This document shows positions 1-8,641 of a stretch of 33,501 nt of DNA, piece after piece. The notes beneath the pieces are model-generated. The model saw only the letters and a program-made list of their open reading frames with translations, was not told the DNA's origin and made no database searches. Position 1 is the stretch's first letter. Each line of letters begins with the position of its first letter. The DNA comes from an uncultured Treponema sp. (GTDB taxonomy: Bacteria > Spirochaetota > Spirochaetia > Treponematales > Treponemataceae). Both the position numbers and the translations under genes were made by a program. Location of the stretch: the NCBI GenBank assembly GCA_946411215.1, contig CAMKDH010000006.1, positions 1 to 33,501 on the forward strand. Reading direction: 5' to 3'.

Positions 1-747
1 CGCTATATCACTATCGAAGAGATTTGCAATGCCTCTGTAAAATTTGTTTCTCCTTGTAAAAAGCCGATTTCTTCTTCTGAGCAGGTAAAAAAGGCAGCCC
101 TGAAGCTTCGCGATTTCTGGAATATTGGAAGCGATGGAATTATAAATGTAATTGATCTCCTTGAAGAACATGGCATTAAGGTTATGGAAATTGATGCTCC
201 AGAATCTTTTGACGGTTTGAGTTCTATGGTTAATAATATGTACCCTGTTATTGTTCTGAACAAGGATTTTCCTTCTGAACGCAAACGCTTTACTGCTCTA
301 CATGAACTTGGACATCTTATTCTTAATTTTAATGACTCAATTTCTGAAAAAAACGAAGAGACTCTTTGTAATCTTTTTGCAAATGAAATGCTTGTTCTGG
401 AATCTATCTTCAGACGAATTATTGGTGATTCCCGCCGCGAAATTACTTACCCTGAACTCCGTGCTGTTCAGATTCATTTTGGTATTTCCTGCGATGCCTT
501 AATGTATAAAGCTAAAACTTGTGGAATCATTTCTGAGCCCCGTTACAAATCTTATTGTATTCAAAAGAACAGAAATCCCGCATTCAAAGAACGAATTGAA
601 CAGTCTTATTATCCGCAGGAAGAGTCAAACCGTTTTAATCGTCTTGTTTATAATGCACTTAGTCACGAACTAATTACTATCTCTAAAGCTGCAAGTCTGC
701 TTCATACAAGTGTCGAACAGGTTCGTGGAGACTTAATGCCTGTATGA
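1..747 (+). CDS. ImmA/IrrE family metallopeptidase, 5' end outside window
   Basis: The reading frame is open from base 1, so the gene begins upstream and 248 residues are visible. Visible residues 101-105 form the zinc motif H-E-L-G-H within FTALHELGHLILNF. An E-T-L-C-N-L-F-A segment follows (E120), matching the E-x-x-A-N-x-F-A third-ligand motif of the ImmA/IrrE (COG2856) family. Such peptidases usually cleave a repressor or antitoxin, and many carry an N-terminal XRE helix-turn-helix; if this one does, it lies outside the window. The stop codon overlaps the start of the PIN gene (ATGA at 744-747), so the two are probably translated together. A peptidase/PIN pair suggests a toxin-antitoxin-like or stress module. 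The ATG at 184 is not the true start, because conserved-looking sequence continues upstream of it. Family is confident; role is inferred. Confidence 0.85.
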   Translation, partial: RYITIEEICNASVKFVSPCKKPISSSEQVKKAALKLRDFWNIGSDGIINVIDLLEEHGIKVMEIDAPESFDGLSSMVNNMYPVIVLNKDFPSERKRFTALHELGHLILNFNDSISEKNEETLCNLFANEMLVLESIFRRIIGDSRREITYPELRAVQIHFGISCDALMYKAKTCGIISEPRYKSYCIQKNRNPAFKERIEQSYYPQEESNRFNRLVYNALSHELITISKAASLLHTSVEQVRGDLMPV

Positions 748-1322
748 TAACAGAGAGAATAGTTATCAGCGATACAAATATTATTCTCGATTTATTGTTT
801 TTAAATATGCTTGATGACTTTTTTTCTTTACCCTGTGATATCTGTACTACTGATTTAGTAATTGATGAAATAGTTCAGCCAGCTCAGCAAAAGATACTTG
901 ATTCATTTGTTAAGTCTCGAAAGCTGGAAGTTGTACAGTTTTCTCCTTCCGAATTTTCTAATATCACTAATCTTTTTGTAATGAATCCTAATAATGCTTC
1001 TCTTACAGATTGTTCTGTCTGGTATTATGCAAAACAGACAAACGGAAGATTATTAACTGGTGATGGAAAACTCAGAAAAGCAGCAGAAAATGACAATGTA
1101 AAAGTTTCTGGTATCTTGTATGTTTTCGATAATCTTATTGAATATGAAATTCTTTCTAGAAACAAAGCTGCTGATTTACTTGAAAATCTAATAAAAGTAA
1201 ATATGCGTCTGCCAAAAGACGAATGTGAAAAACGTATTTTGACTTGGAGAAATATTTCTTTACAATCCAATTCCCCTAATGTAAAATTAACTATTACCTC
1301 AAACAATCGGAGTCAAAAATGA
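744..1322 (+). CDS. PIN-domain ribonuclease, probable toxin
   Basis: This 192-residue protein has the acidic pattern of PIN nucleases: D10 in V-I-S-D-T-N, E42 in V-I-D-E-I, D89 in S-L-T-D-C and D107 in L-L-T-G-D-G-K-L. PIN domains use Mg2+ or Mn2+ at these acids to cleave RNA, and many are the toxins of bacterial toxin-antitoxin pairs. About 60 residues follow the core, longer than a minimal VapC, and I do not recognise them. Its start overlaps the upstream peptidase gene by 4 bases and its stop overlaps the downstream lipoprotein start by 4 bases. No good Shine-Dalgarno is close to the ATG; GGAG at 727-730 is 13 bases away, so translational coupling is likely. The fold call is firm, while the toxin role and its antidote are inferred from pairing with the ImmA/IrrE gene. 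Confidence 0.8.
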   Translation: MITERIVISDTNIILDLLFLNMLDDFFSLPCDICTTDLVIDEIVQPAQQKILDSFVKSRKLEVVQFSPSEFSNITNLFVMNPNNASLTDCSVWYYAKQTNGRLLTGDGKLRKAAENDNVKVSGILYVFDNLIEYEILSRNKAADLLENLIKVNMRLPKDECEKRILTWRNISLQSNSPNVKLTITSNNRSQK

Positions 1323-4300
1323 AACACCGTAACTCTTTATTAAAAACTACTATACTTTTGTTAGGGGGGGGGCTGCTCGCGTTAACTAGTCTTACCTCCT
1401 GTGAAAATTTTATGAAGAGCGGGCAGGTGCGCGATGAAATTGTAGACGCAATTGCTTACAATAATGCTCCGTCTTGTACTGTTAATTTTTCTGGTGAAGG
1501 AATGGGCGAATTCCTTGGAAACAAAAAAGAAACCTTTAAAGTAGGTTACGCCGCACAGATTCAGTTTGAAGTAAATCAGGATGATTATTATTTTACAGGC
1601 TTCGAAGCAGTAACAAACGACAGCGAAAAAACTCCGCTCTCAGATTCTGTAAAGTTTGAAAATGCCGATGATGACAACCGCAATGCTTCAAAAGGTATTT
1701 ACAAATATAACGTTACAATCTTGAAACAAAGCAAAAACATTTTAATCCGCCCGGTGTGCAAGCTGCTTCCAAAAATCACCCAGATAACTCCAAAGTTTGA
1801 GTCCAGCGGCTGTGATCAGGATACACCAATTCAAATTACATTTAATAAGGCTGTTAATTCCGAAACCTTTGATCCTGCCAGTATTTCTATTTTTGCAGAT
1901 GAAGATCTTGCCCAATATTTCAACACACCGCAATTAACAAGCGATAAAAAAACAATTTATATTTCTCAAAAAGAACTTATCCTCAAACCAAATGACACAA
2001 AGAATTTTCTTAACATAGAAGTAGACTACAATTTCACTAGTCTTAAAGACGCAGATGGTCTCACTCTCACTGCACAGGGAACTCATTCATACAAAATTAA
2101 CAAAAGCTTTGGCGAGCAGAAATTTGTTAAGGTGCAGCCACAGACAGACGATGCATACGGAAAATTTCTTTCAACCGAAGAAAAAGACTGTACCGTCGGC
2201 TATACAATAGACATTCAGTTTACACTTAAAAAGCAGGATTACAAGTTTGTAAAGTTTGTTCCAGTAATTTCCAACGGTACCACAGAAACTTCAGCCGACT
2301 GCGTAATTTTTGAAAACGAAGAATACGACGACCAGACTGGAATTTACAAAGCAAGTGTAAAAGTAACAAAAGCTCTCAACGACAATGAAAAGATTATCAT
2401 CCGTCCTGAATGTATGCTTATTCCAAAAATCACTTCTGTTTATCCGCCAAAAGATAATACAAGTTACCCACAGGATACTTCCATAAAAATCTATTTTAAC
2501 AAAGCAATTAAGCTTTCTGATTTTGCTGACCAGAACGGTTTTCTTAAAAACATAATAATTACAACCGGTTCGCAGGATTTGCTCGATAATCAGAATGGAA
2601 AGACTCCATATTATAAATCTCCATATCTTGAAGATGAAGGAAAAACTCTTGTTATTCCGTTTGTTAGTGGTAACTATCTTATCAGTGATAATCAATCAAA
2701 AGATATAAAGGTAACGTTACAGCTTGAAGGTCTAAAAGACGCAGTAGAAGGTGAGAATGTTTTATTTGCACAAAATGAATATTCCTTCACTTATAAAATC
2801 AATGGCGAAAAAGATTCAACACCACCTGTTCTCAAAACTCTTAATATAGCCCGTACCCAGCAGGACGCTGTAAACGGGACAAATCTAATTACACTGGATC
2901 AATTTACCCATTATGCAACTAAGATAAATTATGGTGATGACAGCAGTCAGGTTGCAGCAAATATCCAGAATCATCATGTGAACAAGGTCTGGGTTTATTT
3001 TGAGGCAGAAGATGCAGATAGTGGGGCATCGTATCTGGAGATAAAAGAACAACTCATAAGAGATACAAGCGCAGTTGAAAAAGAGGGAATAGTTTTTGAT
3101 AAGGCCAATAGTGATTCTAATTGCATAAACAATCAAAGTGGAAGAAAAATTTTTAAAGGTTCTTTTGAATATGATTTTAAAAGCTTTGAAGATGGAGTAG
3201 TAAAACTTGAGTTTTGCCTTTTTGATTATGCAGGAAAATCAGTCTCAAAGACTGTGGATTTAGTAAAGGATACTGTTTGTGCACTAACTTCATTAACTTT
3301 CAATGATGTTGGCGAATTTCAGGATGATTCAGAAAACCAGCCATATACAATTACGATAGTTCCTTTGTTAAATGATTCGCCTTACCTAAGAGACTTGGAT
3401 GGTAATGAGTATTGCGACACAGTTCTCACTGCAAATGAAAATGATTTTTCTGGTTGTTCAAAAATAATTGGTTTTGAATACGGATATGATGAAAAAAACT
3501 TGTCTTACATCGATTTAAGCGAGCAGGAAGGCGAAAGTGTATACGCACAAAATTACGAAAAATACTATAAAAGAAAGAGTGTAGATTTTTTTGCGAATCC
3601 TTATAAAAAAATCATTATACATACAATAATGCAGGATACTGCAGGAAATATGACGACAATTTCAGATGTTATTCCTGCAACGCCAGAGGTTATTTTTTCT
3701 GATATAAAAATTGATGATTTTAGGTTTGTATTGAACAATATATCAGGATATTCACAGAATCAGATTGTATGCAATTTAATCAAAGATGGAAGTTTTATAG
3801 CTACAATTGCACCATCTTTGATTGATAATTCGACGGTTTCATTAACAACGTTAGGTGGTACTTATGTTTCAGTGGATAATCTTCCAGACGGAGATTATTC
3901 TGTTCGATTCTTTGTGAGAAGTGAATATAATAACGGTAAACAACGATATTCATACAGAAGTAAAAATAGCGTCATAGTCCGAAAATCAGGCAGCTCAGTT
4001 TCTCTTCTTACAGATACAGGTACAGCCACTGTTACAGAAAACGATATTCCTGATTTTTCTGTCACTGTAGAAAATCCTGTAATTAATTCCTCTAATAGAA
4101 TTGTGCATATAAAATATAATAATTTTGAACCTAATCCGGAATTCAATTATCTGATTTATTATGAGGGAATTAATTCAAAAGGATATTCTGTAAATAAAGA
4201 TTTTACAGTTCCTTCAGAATATGGAAGTTATTCTTTTAAAATTCTTGTGTTTGATAAACAGAATAATTCAGTTGAATCTCAGCCTAAAACTCTTGATTTG

Positions 4301-5203
4301 AGTTATGATAATGTTCCGCCGGTTATTCCAAAAATTTTTAGAAGCAACTACCTTGAATATGAACAGGTTATGTTCAATAAAAGTACACTTCGCATTAAAA
4401 TTGAAGATAAGAATCTTGGAAGCGAAAACCTTAGTATAAAATATATTATTAGCAATGATAGTTTAAAAAATATCGATTGGAAAAACGACAACAGAGTACA
4501 AATAAGCAAGCTTACCAAAAGTGAAGAACATGAAAATGAGTGGCTCTTTGATATTTTGTATTATGAAAAATCTTGTCCATATCATTGTTATGTTTATGTT
4601 CAGGATGCTGCAGGAAATTATGCAGAACAGCAGAGTAATTTGTTGATATCCAAATCAAATACAAGACTTTCGATTGCTTATCTAAACTCTGCCTTTTATT
4701 TATCAGGCAGCGGTGGTACAAAAATCATAAAATACATTAGTGATAATGAATGGAAAAATTGCGCAGACTCAAATATGACATTCACTGAAAGTGAGAAAAG
4801 TTCATTTATTTCGGCACAAAATTATAGTCATATTGATGTAGGTGCTGATGGTTATAAATATAGCTGTTCTGCTCCAATCTATTTCTATCCACCATATTTT
4901 ATAGCAAAAAACACTGAAACCCCTCTTGTTTGTGATTTAAAAGATATTTGTGTCGGGCAGTCAGGATTAAATGTCCTGGTAGATCAGCCGTGCTTTGTGC
5001 ATACAATGTATTGTCCTCGTAATCTTGGAAATAATCCAGAAACTTGGCTTGATGGCGGTATTGAAACAGGCCTTGTGATGAAACAAAAATCATTCACATA
5101 TACCTGGGACAACACCAGTCAGGTTCCCGATGACTACTACTACGCCATCATAGTCCACTTTGCCGACGGCACCACCGCCATGAGTGAGGTTATGCAATAC
5201 TAG
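1319..5203 (+). CDS. Large surface/periplasmic lipoprotein with Big_5 and Ig-like repeats
   Basis: The 1294-residue protein has a lipoprotein signal ending L-T-S-C, with C28 as the lipidated residue. Residues about 47-261 and 262-495 are two copies of one module: an InlB-B-repeat-like strand region (VGYAAQIQFEV / VGYTIDIQFTL) followed by an SbsA-type Ig-like domain (Big_5; PKITQITP / PKITSVYP, and ITFNKAV / IYFNKAI). The remainder contains Ig-like repeats with D-x-A-G-N turns (MQDTAGNMT, VQDAAGNYA). There is no C-terminal membrane helix. The start is supported by GGAG at 1309-1312, six bases before the ATG. The start overlaps the PIN stop (ATGA). A run of nine G at 1364-1372 encodes G16-G18 in the signal peptide. 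The first residues after the lipid cysteine (C-E-N-F-M) resemble those of the 4227-residue protein (C-Q-N-W-M), so the two are paralogs. The function is unknown; adhesin or envelope scaffold is a guess. Confidence 0.85.
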   Translation: MKHRNSLLKTTILLLGGGLLALTSLTSCENFMKSGQVRDEIVDAIAYNNAPSCTVNFSGEGMGEFLGNKKETFKVGYAAQIQFEVNQDDYYFTGFEAVTNDSEKTPLSDSVKFENADDDNRNASKGIYKYNVTILKQSKNILIRPVCKLLPKITQITPKFESSGCDQDTPIQITFNKAVNSETFDPASISIFADEDLAQYFNTPQLTSDKKTIYISQKELILKPNDTKNFLNIEVDYNFTSLKDADGLTLTAQGTHSYKINKSFGEQKFVKVQPQTDDAYGKFLSTEEKDCTVGYTIDIQFTLKKQDYKFVKFVPVISNGTTETSADCVIFENEEYDDQTGIYKASVKVTKALNDNEKIIIRPECMLIPKITSVYPPKDNTSYPQDTSIKIYFNKAIKLSDFADQNGFLKNIIITTGSQDLLDNQNGKTPYYKSPYLEDEGKTLVIPFVSGNYLISDNQSKDIKVTLQLEGLKDAVEGENVLFAQNEYSFTYKINGEKDSTPPVLKTLNIARTQQDAVNGTNLITLDQFTHYATKINYGDDSSQVAANIQNHHVNKVWVYFEAEDADSGASYLEIKEQLIRDTSAVEKEGIVFDKANSDSNCINNQSGRKIFKGSFEYDFKSFEDGVVKLEFCLFDYAGKSVSKTVDLVKDTVCALTSLTFNDVGEFQDDSENQPYTITIVPLLNDSPYLRDLDGNEYCDTVLTANENDFSGCSKIIGFEYGYDEKNLSYIDLSEQEGESVYAQNYEKYYKRKSVDFFANPYKKIIIHTIMQDTAGNMTTISDVIPATPEVIFSDIKIDDFRFVLNNISGYSQNQIVCNLIKDGSFIATIAPSLIDNSTVSLTTLGGTYVSVDNLPDGDYSVRFFVRSEYNNGKQRYSYRSKNSVIVRKSGSSVSLLTDTGTATVTENDIPDFSVTVENPVINSSNRIVHIKYNNFEPNPEFNYLIYYEGINSKGYSVNKDFTVPSEYGSYSFKILVFDKQNNSVESQPKTLDLSYDNVPPVIPKIFRSNYLEYEQVMFNKSTLRIKIEDKNLGSENLSIKYIISNDSLKNIDWKNDNRVQISKLTKSEEHENEWLFDILYYEKSCPYHCYVYVQDAAGNYAEQQSNLLISKSNTRLSIAYLNSAFYLSGSGGTKIIKYISDNEWKNCADSNMTFTESEKSSFISAQNYSHIDVGADGYKYSCSAPIYFYPPYFIAKNTETPLVCDLKDICVGQSGLNVLVDQPCFVHTMYCPRNLGNNPETWLDGGIETGLVMKQKSFTYTWDNTSQVPDDYYYAIIVHFADGTTAMSEVMQY
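1364..1372 (+). repeat. Poly-G(9) tract in lipoprotein signal-peptide codons
   Basis: Nine consecutive G encode three glycines (residues 16-18) in the hydrophobic core of the signal peptide. With eight G the frame meets TAA at 1383-1385; with ten G it meets TAG at 1387-1389. Only lengths in the 9+3n series keep the 1294-residue frame open. Such tracts slip during replication in other bacteria and switch surface proteins on and off. The tract and the stops are read directly; switching is inferred. Confidence 0.9.
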
Positions 5204-5210
5204 GGAGTGG

Positions 5211-5245
5211 ATTGCCACGGCCTGCGGCCTCGCAATGACGTGTCA
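5211..5245. repeat. REP-like palindrome between convergent genes, possible bidirectional terminator
   Basis: ATTGC at 5211-5215 pairs with GCAAT at 5232-5236. Inside, GGCC at 5219-5222 pairs with GGCC at 5226-5229 around a TGC loop. The right arm CTCGCAATGACG recurs inverted as CGTCATTGCGAG at 11564-11575. TGAC-GT-GTCA (5236-5245) follows and includes the addA stop codon. The element fills the 39-base gap between the convergent lipoprotein and addA genes, where it could terminate both transcripts, although the U-tract is short. I recall similar 'attgc...cgcaatgacg' elements from treponeme genomes, but a genome-wide count would be needed. Confidence 0.6.
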
Positions 5246-8200
5246 TAATTTTACCGCTTTCTTATGCTTTAAGAAGAACAACCAGCATTCAATCTTATCT
5301 TCAGAAATCTTTAGCATGCGACTGGCAGCCTTGCGATAACATTCCTGCTGGGCGCGGTATTTTTCGGTGTCTATTTCTTTATCGGATTTGTAATCTACAA
5401 TTGTGTAGGTGGCGTCGGGGTTTTCAAAAATCAAATCTATGGAGCCGGTGAAAATGTTTCCGTCGAGCATCATGCGGAAGGCCCATTCGGCGCGGTAGAA
5501 ACGGTTGGCAGTTTTGCATTGTTCGAGTGCTTTTCCTAAATCGCTTTGGGCAAACCATTCACATAAAGTTTTGCAGGAATCAAGAATCTGAGTCAAAATA
5601 TTTTCATTATCCGGGAGATTTTTTAGAAGCTTTGGGTCCGGCTGATATTTATCGCAAGGGGTACCGTTGGCCTGGGCTTCCAAAAATGCGTGCACGAGAG
5701 TTCCAAAATCGGCAGCAGTAAAATTTGGTGCTTCAAGATTGTCTTCTGGTGAATCAAAATTTTTACCGCTGTCTCCGTCCTGGGCTTTGGCAGCAAGATA
5801 ATCTTTTTCAAGTGATGAAGGAGTTTTTCTCTTAGACTCAGGCCATTCGTATTTTACAGCAGGCTCCTGACCAAACAATTTCTCTGCGGCCAGAACGTGG
5901 GTCTTTTCTGCTTCAAAAGAATCGGCATTAAAAAGTACCTTCTGCATGTCTTCACGTTTTACAGGCTCAAGTGCAAAAAGTCTGAAGGGGCGAGTGTTAA
6001 TTCTTTCTTCTGTAGAATAATAACGTACAAGATTTTCAATAAGTCTCAGGGACTCTTCTTTTGTTGCAGCTTCTGTTGCTTCGCGGTTCCAGCTGCCCAC
6101 AATTTCTACATAATTTTCGGCACGGGTAATTGCTACATAAAGCAACCTGCGGAACTCTGCAAGCTCTTCCAAAGCGGCTTCTTTTTCCTGGCGTGCAAAG
6201 AAATAATTTTTGGTCCCATTGCAGGGTTTAATTGTTAATCCATATTTAGGGTCAAAGAAAAACTGAGAGTTTGATGAACGGCTTGTAACATTTGTACAGC
6301 CATAAACAAAAACAAATCCAAACTGCAGGCCTTTGCTTTTGTGAATTGTCATAATGTTTACCGCATCGCCTTTTTCGAGAGGGTAGGTAAGTTCGTCAAC
6401 ATTAATTTCAACATCTTCTCCAAAAGAAGAAATTTCTTTATCTTTAATCTGACTCAGCTGATCTGCAAACCAGGCAATGCCTTTATCCTTCATGTCTGTC
6501 TGGCGGGCAAGTTCAAAGAGCATATCAAACTGTTCTGCATAAAGTGATTTTTTATAGCTGAACATTGTTTCGTATCGGTAGCCGCAGTCGTTCCACAAAA
6601 CTTCGAGCGTTTTTGTTAAAGGCCTGCTCAAAGTTAAAAGCTTCTGTTCTTCGTAAAAGTCCATGGCAGCAATATATTTTGCCCTTTCATTTTCATCCGG
6701 AATATCTTCCGCCTTATCTCCTGCAAGCACAGCTTCAACAGTTTCTTCCTTAAGATTTGCAAAAGGCGAAGCCAGATATCCCGCAAGCGAAATTCTATCC
6801 TGAGGATAAACACACAACTGGATGAAATTATAAATATCATTAATCGGCCCGTCAGAGAAAATCGAAGTATTCATGTCCAGCGTGTAAGGAATATTAAAAG
6901 CGTTAAGCCATTTTATAAGGTAGCGGCGGTCTGTTCGTCCCCTGTCAAGAATTGCAAATTCCGAATAAGGATAATTAATTCCTCTTTCTGCTGCTGCCTG
7001 TCTGAATTTAAGAATCTCTTGTGCTATGTGAATTGCCAGCTGATCCTTTTCTCCAAAGCAAACTTTTTTATCAAGATCTTTTGATTCCAGAAGCCTTATA
7101 TCAAAATGTTTGTTTTCTGTCTGACTTACCAGAGGCTGAGGAAGTTCTGTTTGACTAACAGGATCAAATTTAATTGCAGGTACTGTGTAATGTGCTTCGT
7201 ACAAGGCATCTGTCGTGCTGTCAAAAATCTCATCGTTTTCTCCAAAGATGCGGTTGAAGGTGGCAAGCAGCTCGTTGTCAGAACGGTAGTTGTAGTTCAT
7301 CTGCAAAAAGCATTCAGGCCCTAAATCTGATTTTAACTTATTAAAGACAGAAACATCTGCACCGCGGAATTTATAAATTGACTGTTTTTCATCTCCTACA
7401 AAAAAGAGCTTCTGTCCGTCTTCGGAATCAACTCCCTCTGTTTTGTTAAGCAGGAATAACAAGTCTCTGTTTTTTGCATTGTTATCCTGAAACTCATCAA
7501 TCATTATTTTTTCATATGCATTTTGTTCCTGAAGAAGAATGTCTTCCTGCTCCTTCAAAATTTTCAAGGCAAGCTCAGAGATATCTGCAAAAGTGAGATT
7601 TCCTCTTGTACGTTTTGAGTCATTTACAAGTGCAGTGAAATCATCAAACATCTTGTACAAATCAATCGTTTCATCAATCTGGGCCATGTAGGCACACAAA
7701 GGCATTATTGGTTCAATAAATTCTTCACGAAGAATTTTCTTTGACCCCTGAAGATTTTTTGTATAACCGCCTTTAGGAAATTTCATTTTGCTGATTTTTT
7801 TAAGACACTCATAAAGTTCGCCGGCGCACATTTTTGCAATGTCAAAACTTTCGGTTTGGAATGTGCTGACTTTTGAAAGCATATCAAAAACTGCAAAAGA
7901 CATTGCTATGTATTCATTTTGTCCTTTTGCCGCCAGCGCCTGTTTGCAATCGTTACCAAAGACATCAAGAAGCTCACCAAGATTTACAATCTTCACATTC
8001 CAGTCTTCAAGAAGTTTTTCTTTCTGCGCATCAATTTTGGAAACAAAAAAATCCTCTGGGTCTGCAAGCGTTGTATAATCATTTACTGCCTGGGCAAGAA
8101 TTGAATAAGCAAACGCTTCAAGCTGACCCGCCTGCGTGTATTTTTGAACACAAGGTCTGTCTTTGTTTTTAAGCACATAAGGAAGTGCAAGCTTTTTTAT

Positions 8201-8641
8201 ATCTTCAAGGGAGTCACTGCCTCCTGAGGTAAAATCTGGCCTTATTCCATAACGGTTGGCAGCCTGTTTTACAATGGAGTTACAGTATGAGTCCAGCGTT
8301 TGAATATGTGTATCGGAAAATTCTTCAAGCGCAAGCTGTGCCCGTTTTTTTTCTAAAGCGGGAGTTTCGGGATTTTGCGCAAAGAAAGAAAGTGTTTTAT
8401 AAATGCGCTCGTACATTTCTCCCGCTGCTTTTTTTGTAAAGGTCAAAGTGAGGATTTCCGGCGCCCTGATATTTTGAGACATAACAAGCCATGCAAAGCG
8501 CGTTGCAAGAACCTGGGTTTTTCCAGAACCCGCACCCGCTGCTACAATTGTGTTGTCTGTTCTGCAGCAAACCGCTCTTTGTTTTTCATCGAGCTTTTTC
8601 TTTATCTGTTCAAGAAGGTCAAGATATTTGTAGTCGCTCAT
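5243..8641 (-). CDS. addA: AddA-type ATP-dependent helicase/nuclease subunit A
   Basis: This 1132-residue UvrD/PcrA superfamily (SF1A) protein has a Q-motif (L-D-E-K-Q-R, Q21) and Walker A G-A-G-S-G-K-T at 36-42. It also has motif Ia (TLTFTKKAAGEM), Walker B D-E-F-Q-D at 382-386, motif III (VGDEKQSIYKFRGAD), motif IV (NYNYRSD), motif V (TIHKSKGLQF) and motif VI (LLYVAITRAEN). A C-terminal RecB-type nuclease has H984, D1069 (G-S-I-D-L-I) and D1083-Y-K1085. It should unwind and resect double-strand breaks with the product of the gene just upstream, loading RecA after a Chi-like site. Its ATG overlaps the addB stop by 4 bases (ATGA), the usual addBA order. All helicase and nuclease residues look intact. 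It could be named rexA in other schemes. Confidence 0.93.
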   Translation of the reverse strand: MSDYKYLDLLEQIKKKLDEKQRAVCCRTDNTIVAAGAGSGKTQVLATRFAWLVMSQNIRAPEILTLTFTKKAAGEMYERIYKTLSFFAQNPETPALEKKRAQLALEEFSDTHIQTLDSYCNSIVKQAANRYGIRPDFTSGGSDSLEDIKKLALPYVLKNKDRPCVQKYTQAGQLEAFAYSILAQAVNDYTTLADPEDFFVSKIDAQKEKLLEDWNVKIVNLGELLDVFGNDCKQALAAKGQNEYIAMSFAVFDMLSKVSTFQTESFDIAKMCAGELYECLKKISKMKFPKGGYTKNLQGSKKILREEFIEPIMPLCAYMAQIDETIDLYKMFDDFTALVNDSKRTRGNLTFADISELALKILKEQEDILLQEQNAYEKIMIDEFQDNNAKNRDLLFLLNKTEGVDSEDGQKLFFVGDEKQSIYKFRGADVSVFNKLKSDLGPECFLQMNYNYRSDNELLATFNRIFGENDEIFDSTTDALYEAHYTVPAIKFDPVSQTELPQPLVSQTENKHFDIRLLESKDLDKKVCFGEKDQLAIHIAQEILKFRQAAAERGINYPYSEFAILDRGRTDRRYLIKWLNAFNIPYTLDMNTSIFSDGPINDIYNFIQLCVYPQDRISLAGYLASPFANLKEETVEAVLAGDKAEDIPDENERAKYIAAMDFYEEQKLLTLSRPLTKTLEVLWNDCGYRYETMFSYKKSLYAEQFDMLFELARQTDMKDKGIAWFADQLSQIKDKEISSFGEDVEINVDELTYPLEKGDAVNIMTIHKSKGLQFGFVFVYGCTNVTSRSSNSQFFFDPKYGLTIKPCNGTKNYFFARQEKEAALEELAEFRRLLYVAITRAENYVEIVGSWNREATEAATKEESLRLIENLVRYYSTEERINTRPFRLFALEPVKREDMQKVLFNADSFEAEKTHVLAAEKLFGQEPAVKYEWPESKRKTPSSLEKDYLAAKAQDGDSGKNFDSPEDNLEAPNFTAADFGTLVHAFLEAQANGTPCDKYQPDPKLLKNLPDNENILTQILDSCKTLCEWFAQSDLGKALEQCKTANRFYRAEWAFRMMLDGNIFTGSIDLIFENPDATYTIVDYKSDKEIDTEKYRAQQECYRKAASRMLKISEDKIECWLFFLKHKKAVKL

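Noticed and set aside
2291-2695. 134-codon minus-strand open frame inside the 1294-residue lipoprotein gene
   Set aside because: No start signal or recognisable domain; the + strand frame is intact and shows clear Ig-type domains.
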